Origin: Cohnella caldifontis
Lineage (GTDB): Bacteria > Bacillota > Bacilli > Paenibacillales > Paenibacillaceae
Reading direction: 5' to 3'
Assembly: GCF_029360585.1 (NCBI RefSeq)
Contig: NZ_JAQZSJ010000006.1
Span: forward strand, 1-64,000
DNA length: 64,000 nt
Positions 26,682-33,197 of the stretch are shown piece by piece (the stretch's first letter is position 1; each line of letters starts with the position of its first letter). A program made the translations under genes and the position numbers. Below the pieces are notes generated by a model. The model saw nothing but the letters and a program-made list of their open reading frames with translations, did no database searches and was not told the origin of the DNA.

Positions 26682-26711
26682 ATTATACCAAGACCCCTGC
26701 GATTCCATCAA
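26682..26711 (-). promoter_or_regulatory. SigA-type promoter of folD
   Basis: Minus-strand -35 TTGATG (26706-26711), 18-bp spacer, perfect -10 TATAAT (26682-26687). Transcription would start near 26675, just ahead of the ZTP aptamer. Confidence 0.75.
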
Positions 26712-26739
26712 GATTCGGATGTATCGACACGATCCGATA

Positions 26740-26748
26740 TGCTACAAT
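26740..26748 (+). promoter_or_regulatory. Extended -10 promoter element of udk
   Basis: TGCTACAAT is an extended -10 (TGN followed by TACAAT). The predicted start is about 40 bases ahead of the udk start codon. No good -35 is visible; the upstream bases overlap the divergent folD promoter. Confidence 0.5.
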
Positions 26749-26796
26749 ACTGGAATTGAAATCGGTACGCAGCCACAGGAGGTTTCGCAAAACATC

Positions 26797-27432
26797 ATGC
26801 TTATGATCGGAATCGCAGGAGGCACCGGATCGGGCAAAACGACGGTCGCCCGCTCCGTCATCGACCGACTGGGAGCGGATAAGGTGACGTTCATCTCCCA
26901 GGACAACTATTATAAGGACCAGACCCATCTCGACATGCCTACTCGGATCAAGACGAACTACGATCATCCGCTCGCGTTCGACAACGGGCTGCTCGCCGAG
27001 CATCTTCGGCGGCTGAAGGACGGACAAGCCGTCGACGGCCCCGTGTACGATTTCACGCTGCACACCCGCTCTTCCGCGGAAACGTTAAAGCTGCAGCCCA
27101 ATCCGATCGTCATCGTCGAAGGACTGCTTGTCCTCTGGGACGAAAACTTGAGGGGAATGCTCGACATCAAGGTGTTCGTGGACACCGATCCGGACGTGCG
27201 CATTCTCCGCCGGGTCATGCGCGATCTGGAGCAGCGCGGCCGGACGATCCGGTCCATCCGCGACCAATACTTGCAGACGGTCAAACCGATGCACGAGGCG
27301 TTCATCGAGCCGTCCAAAAAATACGCGGACCTCATCCTGCCCGAAGGCGGTCATAACCGGGTCGGCATCCGCATGTTGACGACTTTGGTGGAGACGTATT
27401 TGACCGGCGGCCCCGGGCGGGCGGACGACTGA
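26797..27432 (+). CDS. udk: Uridine kinase
   Basis: A 211-residue uridine/cytidine kinase of pyrimidine salvage. The Walker A loop GIAGGTGSGKTT is at about residues 5-16. FISQDNYYKDQTHLDM and NYDHPLAFD are the substrate-binding segments, followed by VIVEGLLVLW, RILRRVMRDLEQRGRT and VKPMHEAFIEPSKKYADLI. The ATG at 26797 is chosen because the conserved N-terminal strand starts there; AGGAGGTTTC lies 13-14 bases upstream, slightly long. Divergent from folD. Confidence 0.94.
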   Translation: MLMIGIAGGTGSGKTTVARSVIDRLGADKVTFISQDNYYKDQTHLDMPTRIKTNYDHPLAFDNGLLAEHLRRLKDGQAVDGPVYDFTLHTRSSAETLKLQPNPIVIVEGLLVLWDENLRGMLDIKVFVDTDPDVRILRRVMRDLEQRGRTIRSIRDQYLQTVKPMHEAFIEPSKKYADLILPEGGHNRVGIRMLTTLVETYLTGGPGRADD

Positions 27433-27600
27433 ACCCTCGCCTTCCGGATGCTCGGTCCCGGAAAGACGGATGCCTTCGAAGGATCGGCGACCGTTATATG
27501 AAACTCCCTATTTTTCGAATTTCATAGATCATCGAACATGCGGCAGCTCCTCCCGGATCATATCTTGTACCATTCTCGATCCAAGGAGGAGAGATAACGT

Positions 27601-28317
27601 ATGGCCATGATGATACCAAGCCCGCTCTGTCAGCAGTTCGCGCGAATTTTGGGAGGCACCGCCGAGGTCGCCAACGGAGTGTGCACCGTCACCCGGCTCC
27701 GCGATAACCTGCGCCCGCTCATCGAAGGCCGCCGGACGAATTCCATTCTAGCCCTTGCCGCCTTTTTCTCGTTCGAGGATTTGGACAACCGCGGCAATGC
27801 CCTGAACTTGGGGGAGACGGTCATCTTGCAAGAGGAGATCAATCCGTTCATCTCCGCGTTGCGCGCCCAAGGCATCGAAGTCACCGCCCTGCACAACCAC
27901 TGGCTGTTCGACGATCCGAGGCTGATGTTCATCCATTTCAAATCCGTCGAGCCTCCGTTGTCGTTCGCCGTCAAAGCCGCGAACGCGTTCCGCGTGCTTA
28001 CGACCCGGACGGTATCCCCGAGCCGTTCCTCCTCTTCCGGAGGAAGATCCCACGGCCAGGTGCAGCAATGGGGATCGTGCGGATGCGCGCGTTCCCGCGG
28101 CCGATCGGCGGGATTCTCCCAAGCGATGGTCATGGGCCTACGGCGGGGCAAGTCCGCCGGCCTTCGCCGTTCGTCGGGCGCGCGGAGCTCTTCCCAAGCC
28201 GTGCGGACGTCGAGCGTGCGAAGCTTCACCCGCAACGTGCGTTCGTCGGGCGCGCGGAACGCCTCCGGCCGCGGCCGAGTCGGCCTACGGCAGTCCCGTC
28301 AACCTGTTAAGCGTTAA
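27601..28317 (+). CDS. DUF1259-domain protein with long Arg/Ser/Gly-rich tail
   Basis: A 238-residue protein. Residues 1 to about 135 match the DUF1259 (LppY/LpqO-like) pattern: an N-terminal QQFARILGGTAEVANG, then NPFISALRAQGIEVTALHNHWLFDDPRLMFIHF. The remaining ~100 residues are low-complexity and very basic (RSRGRSAG, SSVRSFTRNVRSSGARNASGRGR). Such a tail resembles disordered spore-coat or nucleic-acid-binding regions and is unusual for the domain. The ATG at 27601 follows AAGGAGGAG. It stands upstream of, and convergent with, the GerP-like locus. Function unknown. Confidence 0.75.
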   Translation: MAMMIPSPLCQQFARILGGTAEVANGVCTVTRLRDNLRPLIEGRRTNSILALAAFFSFEDLDNRGNALNLGETVILQEEINPFISALRAQGIEVTALHNHWLFDDPRLMFIHFKSVEPPLSFAVKAANAFRVLTTRTVSPSRSSSSGGRSHGQVQQWGSCGCARSRGRSAGFSQAMVMGLRRGKSAGLRRSSGARSSSQAVRTSSVRSFTRNVRSSGARNASGRGRVGLRQSRQPVKR

Positions 28318-28338
28318 AACAAGCTAACAAGCACGCAG

Positions 28339-28378
28339 GCTGTCCTCGGTCTTATGGCCGGAGGGCAGCCTGTTTCAT
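28339..28378. terminator. Terminator between DUF1259 gene and protease gene
   Basis: AGGCTGTCCTC pairs with GAGGGCAGCCT (one G-T pair) around a 14-base loop, followed by GTTTC. It separates convergent genes. Confidence 0.55.
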
Positions 28379-28397
28379 TCCGCCCGAAGCACGCCGC

Positions 28398-29114
28398 CTA
28401 CCGCAGGAACGGCCGGATCCGCGCTTTGATCCCGTCGATGCCGAGCGCGAAACCGAGTCCGTTCTTGTTCTTGGCCATGAACGCGTTCATGCCGATGACC
28501 CGGCCCCGCAGGTTGATGAGCGGTCCCCCGCTGCTGCCCGGATTGATCGCGCAGTCCGTCTGGATCAGGTCGTTCATCTCGATCCCGGAAATGGTAACGG
28601 AGTCGTGCTTTCGGCTGATGATTCCGGAAGTAATGGAATTCTCCAGCCCGAGCGGATTGCCGATGGACATGACGATCTCCCCGACTTTGCTCGCCCCGGA
28701 CGATCCGAGCGGCAAAGGAGTAAGCGGCACGGGGGCTTGGATGCGCAGCAGCGCGATATCCTGATCCTCGTCGCTCCAAACCAGGCGGCCTTGATAAATT
28801 CGGCCGTTATGCAGCTTGACGAGAATTTGGCGGGGCCGGTTCACGACGTGCTCGCTTGTCAAAATCAAGCCGTCCCGGCGGATGATAAAGCCCGTGCCGA
28901 TGCCGACGGCCGTAAGATTCGGTTCCGGTTCCCCCGGGAAGAAATACGAGTAAGGCGCCGCCGGCTCGTAGGACTCGTTTTCCTTGATGGCCCGGATGAA
29001 GACGACGCCTTTGCGGGCTTTGCGGAAAATGCGGACGAAATAATTCCCGGCGTGCCGATACGCCGGAAACGCATGGGATTTGCTTGCCAGGCGCTTGCCT
29101 TTTCTCGCTTCCAT
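28398..29114 (-). CDS. Trypsin-like (S1C/HtrA-type) serine protease without PDZ or membrane anchor
   Basis: A 238-residue protease with an intact triad: His89 in LTSEHVVN, Asp119 in DEDQDIALL and Ser195 in NPGSSGGPL. It is much shorter than HtrA/DegP (about 400 residues) because it lacks the N-terminal membrane anchor and all PDZ domains, and it has no signal peptide. It would therefore act inside the mother cell or the forming spore. The ATG at 29114 follows AAAGGA. It is the last gene of the nine-gene GerP-like run, 12 bp after the zinc-ribbon gene, suggesting processing or quality control of the other products. Confidence 0.88.
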   Translation of the reverse strand: MEARKGKRLASKSHAFPAYRHAGNYFVRIFRKARKGVVFIRAIKENESYEPAAPYSYFFPGEPEPNLTAVGIGTGFIIRRDGLILTSEHVVNRPRQILVKLHNGRIYQGRLVWSDEDQDIALLRIQAPVPLTPLPLGSSGASKVGEIVMSIGNPLGLENSITSGIISRKHDSVTISGIEMNDLIQTDCAINPGSSGGPLINLRGRVIGMNAFMAKNKNGLGFALGIDGIKARIRPFLR

Positions 29115-29126
29115 GCGACCCGTCCT

Positions 29127-29396
29127 TTAACGAAAGCCCGCGATCGACGAAGGTTTGTTCGCGCTCGGATACGCGGTCTGGAGCAGCCCATGCGTCAGAT
29201 AGAGAGTCGGCTCGCCGCATTTCACGCAATAGGCCGCCGTCGGCGGGTTCACGAACGTACAGCCTTTTTTCAAAATGCCGGGCTCGTCGGAACAGCGATT
29301 CAATACCGGAGCCCCGCACACCGCGCAATACTTGTCGTTTTCGTCCGGCATTCGCGAGCAGCGGATGCATGGGTGTCTCTCGGGCTTTTTGCTCAT
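29127..29396 (-). CDS. Zinc-ribbon protein, unknown function
   Basis: An 89-residue protein with three CxxC knuckles: Cys10/Cys13, Cys24/Cys27 and Cys57/Cys60, plus single Cys35 and Cys46. It probably forms two zinc ribbons; the second (from GCTFVNPPTAAYC) looks like the common double zinc-ribbon fold. The C-terminal 30 residues lack cysteine. The ATG at 29396 follows GGGGG. Located between a GerPA-like gene and the protease, all in one orientation with short gaps. Confidence 0.75.
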   Translation of the reverse strand: MSKKPERHPCIRCSRMPDENDKYCAVCGAPVLNRCSDEPGILKKGCTFVNPPTAAYCVKCGEPTLYLTHGLLQTAYPSANKPSSIAGFR

Positions 29397-29413
29397 GTCG
29401 TTTCCCCCAATGC

Positions 29414-29632
29414 CTATAAAGATTGGTTCTGAAGTGAAGTCGAGGGCTGCGCTTCGGTGATCGGGTTATCCAACAGATCGTTGTCGAACACGTTCGTGAG
29501 GACACGGTCTCCACGTTGGCGCCGAATTTCTATCCAGCCTGGTTGCGCGATTTCCCCGACCGCTACCGCGCTGCCCCTGTTCAAGGCGTTGACATTGATC
29601 GCCCCCGCGGCCATCGTGATGAACACCGCCAA
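29414..29632 (-). CDS. GerPA-like small module protein (short variant)
   Basis: A 72-residue protein with one module: INVNALNRGSAVAVG at the N terminus and DNDLLDNPI near the C terminus, both aligning with the second module of the upstream neighbour. It lacks about 14 residues that carry the K-x-N-x-G-x-G signature in its relatives. The start appears to be a TTG at 29632, with GGGGGTGAT seven bases upstream. It lies 43 bp after the two-module gene and 17 bp before the zinc-ribbon gene. Spore-germination (GerPA/GerPF) relationship is by pattern only. Confidence 0.6.
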   Translation of the reverse strand: MAVFITMAAGAINVNALNRGSAVAVGEIAQPGWIEIRRQRGDRVLTNVFDNDLLDNPITEAQPSTSLQNQSL

Positions 29633-29675
29633 GCTATCACCCCCGGTAAGTGCCTATATGGTTACGATATTCCGG

Positions 29676-30209
29676 TCAGGGCTCTTCGGTGTTTTGCACG
29701 ATCCGGATATTTTTCGCCACTCCGGAAGCGTCGGTCACTCCCCCCTCCATGGAAATCGGCGTATCGACCGCGTCGTTGTCGAACGTAAAGCTGGCGAATT
29801 GCCGAAGACGGTTCGATCCCGTCACTTTTCCGTTTCCGTAATTGTTTTTGCGCGCGCTCCTCCATCCCGGCTGATCGTTGTCCCCGAGACCGATAGCCGA
29901 ACCGTTCGCCACCGCGTTCGCCTGGATGGCTTGGAAACCGACGCTCGTCTGCCGACGGCTCCCCGCCGTTTCGTAAATCTGGATGTTCCGGACGTCGTGC
30001 ATCGGCGCGTCGACCAAATCCGAATCGTACACGGCGCTCACGGCATTCGTCAGCGTCCCCCCGCTCCAGCTGCCGAAACCTTGGTTGCTCTTGCCGTACG
30101 AGCTCCAGCCGATCGCCTGGTTCGTGCCGATGAAAATGCCGGACGTATTCTCCACGACGTTGACCTGAAGCTTCCGGAACAGGACGTTGGCTTTCTGTCC
30201 GGGCAACAT
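29676..30209 (-). CDS. Two-module GerPA-like protein
   Basis: A 177-residue protein with two tandem copies of the module. The first has LQVNVVENTSGIFIG, GKSNQGFGSWSGG and DSDLVDAPM; the second has IQANAVANGSAIGLG, RKNNYGNGKVTG and DNDAVDTPI. Their spacing matches spore proteins GerPA/GerPF (GIFxIGD, SKTFxGxGSxNxG, DSDVVDQP), which work in the inner coat and let germinants pass. The ATG at 30209 has GGGGAGG ten bases upstream. Duplication inside one gene is unusual, since GerPA-family proteins are normally single modules of about 70 residues. Confidence 0.7.
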   Translation of the reverse strand: MLPGQKANVLFRKLQVNVVENTSGIFIGTNQAIGWSSYGKSNQGFGSWSGGTLTNAVSAVYDSDLVDAPMHDVRNIQIYETAGSRRQTSVGFQAIQANAVANGSAIGLGDNDQPGWRSARKNNYGNGKVTGSNRLRQFASFTFDNDAVDTPISMEGGVTDASGVAKNIRIVQNTEEP

Positions 30210-30336
30210 CAAACGATCGCCTCCCCGTTGAACGAAACCTACGACCATAGCCTATTCAAGCGGACGTCTGGTGTTGCGGATATGTATTGACGGCCATCCG
30301 GAACGGAACGGATCCCTCCGGATGGCACGCGGGCCG

Positions 30337-30657
30337 TCAGATCCAAAACCACGGAATGAAGAACAGGGCGGCCAAAAGCGCCAGGCTGAGCGCGATCGCG
30401 CCGAAGCCGAAGCCAAAACCGCCGAAGGGGCCGAAAAACGCCCTCGTTTGGGCTTTCTCCGTTTTGGCGCCGCGGGCTTTCCCGCGTTCGACGGATGCCA
30501 GCACGGGACCTCCGGGCAACGCGTTCAGAAACAGCTGCCCGCCGTCGCAGCCGTGCAAAATGCCGAAATGGCGAGTGCCGTCCTGCATCACGGCGCACAC
30601 GGGTTTGCCGATAAACGGCGAGATGCCGGCCGGGGTCAGGGGGGTAATCGGAACCAA
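30337..30657 (-). CDS. Sm-like small protein with C-terminal hydrophobic segment
   Basis: A 106-residue protein. Residues about 12-50 (FIGKPVCAVMQDGTRHFG, then LHGCDGGQLFLNALPGG) look like a five-strand Sm-type barrel. A Gly/Phe-rich stretch (FFGPFGGFGFGFG) and a hydrophobic C terminus follow (LALLAALFFIPWFWI). It resembles the divergent gene at 32353, which has the same GxPVCxVxxDG core. A TTG at 30657 is the likely start, behind GGAGATAGGAG. Found within the GerP-like run, 108 bp after one GerPA-like gene and 127 bp before the next. Role unknown; possibly a coat component. Confidence 0.6.
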   Translation of the reverse strand: MVPITPLTPAGISPFIGKPVCAVMQDGTRHFGILHGCDGGQLFLNALPGGPVLASVERGKARGAKTEKAQTRAFFGPFGGFGFGFGAIALSLALLAALFFIPWFWI

Positions 30658-30765
30658 GCTCCTATCTCCTCTCTTCAGGGATCAGACGCCTGCCTGTCGG
30701 GATAGCATATGCCCTGGAAGGATTTCCGCCTGTTCGCTTGCCCTGTACCGGATCAAAACCCCCGC

Positions 30766-31047
30766 CTATCCGGCGTTCCGGCGTTCGGCGAGCGTCTCCC
30801 GCAGCCATGCCGGCAGCTCGCCGTCCGCCACGTTCAGCATATCCAGAAAGTCGGAGTCGTTCAGCAGCGAACGGATGCCGGCCACCAGGTTGCGGTCCCC
30901 GCTTACGGAACCGAAGCCCTGCGTCAGTTTCTGATGGCTTTCGAACGCGGTCGGCCAGTTGTTCCCCATGTTGATGCACGAAGCGTTTTCCACCGACCCG
31001 ATCCGAATCGACCCGATGACGAACTGCGGGGACAGGAACGAAGACAT
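30766..31047 (-). CDS. GerPA/GerPB-like small module protein
   Basis: A 93-residue protein with one module: IRIGSVENASCINMG, KLTQGFGSVSG and NDSDFLDML. A C-terminal extension (ELPAWLRETLAERR) is absent from the relatives. The ATG at 31047 follows CGGAGGTGA. It starts four bases after the GerPC-like stop, so the two are surely co-transcribed. Confidence 0.65.
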   Translation of the reverse strand: MSSFLSPQFVIGSIRIGSVENASCINMGNNWPTAFESHQKLTQGFGSVSGDRNLVAGIRSLLNDSDFLDMLNVADGELPAWLRETLAERRNAG

Positions 31048-31051
31048 GCCT

Positions 31052-31501
31052 TCACCTCCGATAGTTCACCCGAAAGCCGGTCGACGTTCGCTCCATTCCC
31101 TCCCCGGAACGGGAAGGGGCGGCAGGCCCGGCCGGGTCCCGGCTTCGCGCGGCGGCCCCCGCCGCCGGCCGTTCGCGCCCTTCCGGCGTACGGGGCGGTT
31201 CTTCCCGCTTTCGCTCCGAAGAAGCCAGCTTGGCGCCGAAATTGTTGCCCAGGTTCAAGGAACCGCTGAGTTGCTCGATGTCGAGCGCGTCCAAGCGGAA
31301 TTCCAGCTTCTCCAGCACCGGCTGATGGATTTGCAGATGCTCGATCGTCACCTGCGGGAATCGGGCGTGCAGCCGGTTCAAGCTTTCCTCCAAGCGGCGG
31401 AACCGTTCGTCCAATTCCCCGAATTGCCTTTTGACATCCTGCAGCACGGCGTCTGCGGGATCCCGCCCGCGACGGACGCGTTTGCGAAACGGATTTCTCA
31501 C
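31052..31501 (-). CDS. GerPC-like coiled-coil protein
   Basis: A 149-residue protein. A basic N terminus (RNPFRKRVRRGR) leads to a coiled coil (residues about 18-45, FGELDERFRRLEESLNRL), then ALDIEQLSGSLNLGNNFG, which matches the GerPC pattern of a coiled coil followed by an LxIexLxGxLNIGL motif. The C-terminal 50 residues are polar and Arg/Glu/Pro-rich. The start is a GTG at 31501 overlapping the stop of the previous gene (GTGA). The same motif recurs in the gene at 57953. A structural spore-coat role is inferred from GerPC. Confidence 0.7.
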   Translation of the reverse strand: MRNPFRKRVRRGRDPADAVLQDVKRQFGELDERFRRLEESLNRLHARFPQVTIEHLQIHQPVLEKLEFRLDALDIEQLSGSLNLGNNFGAKLASSERKREEPPRTPEGRERPAAGAAARSRDPAGPAAPSRSGEGMERTSTGFRVNYRR

Positions 31502-31722
31502 CGCTCGTTCATCTGCCCGCGGAATTCCGAGTCGGTCGCGTCCCGGTCCTCAAGCCGGCTCCGGACGAAAACCGCCCGGAAACGCTCTCCGTTCACCGTC
31601 CCGAAAGCTTGGTTTCGTTTGTCGACGCTTTTGAACCCCCGCTGCTCGTTGCTTCCCGTGAAAATGCCGGACGAACCGGAAACCGTGCCGACGCGAAGAT
31701 CTCCAAATTCTATGCGCACCAT
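31498..31722 (-). CDS. GerPA-like small module protein
   Basis: A 74-residue single-module protein: LRVGTVSGSSGIFTG, then DKRNQAFGTVNG, and a charged C-terminal third (RSRLEDRDATDSEF). The GSSGIFxG element is the closest in this locus to GerPA. The ATG at 31722 follows AAAGGAAG. Its stop overlaps the GTG of the GerPC-like gene, so they are coupled. Confidence 0.68.
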   Translation of the reverse strand: MVRIEFGDLRVGTVSGSSGIFTGSNEQRGFKSVDKRNQAFGTVNGERFRAVFVRSRLEDRDATDSEFRGQMNER

Positions 31723-31755
31723 GGCCTCGCTTCCTTTCGGGATCGCCGTTTCCTT

Positions 31756-32253
31756 CTATTCTATGTCTCCGCTCCCGCCGTCAGACGGACTCTCGCCCTT
31801 CCCGTTCGCGCGGGACGCCGGCGGCTCGAATTCTACCGGAATCCGGGTGAGGCTCTCGGCTTCGGCGATCGGCAGCTCGATGATCAGCAATCCCTTCGCG
31901 TACCGGGCTTTGACGGCTTCCGCGACCACCGGCTTCGGCAGCGCGAGCGATCGCTTGAAAACGCCGAAAAAACGCTCCCTCCGCACGATCCGGTTTTCGG
32001 TGACCGGATAGGGGCATGGGAGCTCCCCCTCAAGCTCCAGCGTTTGGCCCTCCAGCCGGATGCCGATTTGGTCGGGGGAAAGAAGGCCGGGGAGCTCGGC
32101 TAGCACGACGACGGCTGCCGGTTCATGGTACATGTCGATGCGGGGGCCCGCGACCGGAATCAGCTCGGACATTTCCTGCCAAAATTCTTCCCCCAACACT
32201 TCGCCGGCTTGGTCGAACACGTGCTTCGGCAGCTTCCCCCGGTCGGCTTCCAT
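31756..32253 (-). CDS. Hsp20/alpha-crystallin family small heat-shock protein
   Basis: A 165-residue protein with an alpha-crystallin domain at about residues 35-140: VVVLAELPGLLSPDQIGIRLEGQ, then ELEGELP, a phenylalanine-rich FFGVFKRSLALP, and YAKGLLIIELPI near the end. The A-x-x-x-G-[LI]-L-x-[IV] motif is present as ARYAKGLLII. The ATG at 32253 follows GGAGGGG. It is the first gene of the nine-gene run. Alpha-crystallin proteins such as CotM and CotP are known spore-coat components in Bacillus, which fits the company it keeps. Confidence 0.85.
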   Translation of the reverse strand: MEADRGKLPKHVFDQAGEVLGEEFWQEMSELIPVAGPRIDMYHEPAAVVVLAELPGLLSPDQIGIRLEGQTLELEGELPCPYPVTENRIVRRERFFGVFKRSLALPKPVVAEAVKARYAKGLLIIELPIAEAESLTRIPVEFEPPASRANGKGESPSDGGSGDIE

Positions 32254-32352
32254 CTCTCATTCCCCTCCAATCGTCCAAATACGCGTTTTGCCCGAAAACG
32301 TACAAGCGGAACGGCCGCTTACCGAATAAGTTGATTCATACTCGCGAATGAG

Positions 32353-32811
32353 GTGATCGACATCGGACGCGCGCCGCAAACTCCGACCGCGGAGGAAGCC
32401 CGGAAATGGATGGGGCTTCCCGTATGCGTCGTGTTGAAGGACGGAAGTTTTTACGTAGGGTGGGTTACCGGTGTAGAAGACAACGCGCTGACCCTCGCCG
32501 GACAGCGGAGACGGGGCAAACTCGGCCCGTCCGCCCTGAAGCGGGCGGAGCAAGCGCGGGTGAGCGGTTTGTTCTCGCCGTTCCCGGCCATGGGGTTCGG
32601 CGGAGGATTTCCGTTCGGCGGCGGCCTCCCGGGAGGCGGAGGTTTGCCGGGCGGCGGCGGGCTTGGCGGGTTATTCGGCCAGGCGAATGCCGGCGCGGGC
32701 GCAGGCGGGGGCGGGTTGCTGGGAATGCTCGGCAAAGCATGGCCGGGGATCAAGATGGGATTCGGCCTCATGCGCATGATCATGCCCCTGCTCGGCGGTC
32801 TCAAAATTTGA
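32353..32811 (+). CDS. Sm-like small protein with glycine-rich tail
   Basis: A 152-residue protein. Residues about 17-60 (WMGLPVCVVLKDGSFYVG, GVEDNALTL) resemble a small Sm-type barrel and match the gene at 30337. A glycine-rich low-complexity stretch follows (residues about 75-120), then a hydrophobic C-terminal part (MGFGLMRMIMPLLGGLKI). The start is uncertain: GTG at 32353 is used, giving an N-terminal arm of the same length as the paralogue. Divergent from the Hsp20 gene across 99 bp. Confidence 0.6.
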   Translation: MIDIGRAPQTPTAEEARKWMGLPVCVVLKDGSFYVGWVTGVEDNALTLAGQRRRGKLGPSALKRAEQARVSGLFSPFPAMGFGGGFPFGGGLPGGGGLPGGGGLGGLFGQANAGAGAGGGGLLGMLGKAWPGIKMGFGLMRMIMPLLGGLKI

Positions 32812-32874
32812 GGCCCCGGGCGGCCTCCGCCGTCCTTCTCCTGCATGTTTATGCTTCTTAAGCCGGAAATAAAC

Positions 32875-32909
32875 GGAAAAAAGGCCGGTCAGCGTACTGA
32901 CCGGGCCTT
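32875..32909. terminator. Terminator shared by Sm-like gene and yjcZ
   Basis: AAGGCCGGTCAG pairs with CTGACCGGGCCTT (one bulged G) around CGTA. On the minus strand it is followed by TTTTTTCC, so it is strongest for the yjcZ transcript. Confidence 0.8.
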
Positions 32910-32962
32910 GCCGTTCATGCTTCCCCAGGCGGCGAAACGCCGCCCTGGAAACCGAATGCGGA

Positions 32963-33064
32963 TTAGATGAACCAGCCGCTAGCGAGGATGATCACCAGCA
33001 GGATGAACAGTACGAGCACAAACGCCGCGCCGCCGCCGAACCCGACTCCTACTCCAGCACTCAT
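32963..33064 (-). CDS. YjcZ-family sporulation peptide
   Basis: A 33-residue peptide: a Gly-rich head (MSAGVGVGFGGGAAF) followed by a hydrophobic helix (VLVLFILLVIILA) and GWFI. This is the pattern of the YjcZ-like small sporulation proteins of Bacillales. The ATG at 33064 is about nine bases after TGGAGG. Just upstream is a CATATGTTA, matching a SigK-type -10. A second copy lies at 54383 with the same helix sequence core (FVLVLFILLVII). Confidence 0.85.
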   Translation of the reverse strand: MSAGVGVGFGGGAAFVLVLFILLVIILASGWFI

Positions 33065-33114
33065 CGTTTGTCAGCCTCCATTTGTTAGGGATTTGTGATG
33101 AGTCATCACCCTGC

Positions 33115-33123
33115 TAACATATG
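33115..33123 (-). promoter_or_regulatory. SigK-like -10 element upstream of yjcZ
   Basis: Minus strand CATATGTTA fits CATANNNTA. No convincing -35 (AC-rich) is seen 16-17 bases upstream. Between this box and the start codon is a palindrome GTGATGACTCATCAC, with a similar one at the same place before the second yjcZ copy. Confidence 0.4.
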
Positions 33124-33197
33124 TCGGGGACGGATGCAGAGACTGTACGTTTAACCCGGGTCGTCATCCGTACCCGCGAAAATGGGCGGCGCTTGGC

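Noticed and set aside
30283..30335. Hairpin GCCATCCGG / CCGGATGGC inside locus A as a terminator
   Set aside because: No T-run follows on the minus strand; perhaps an RNA-processing or stability element, but not enough to split the operon.
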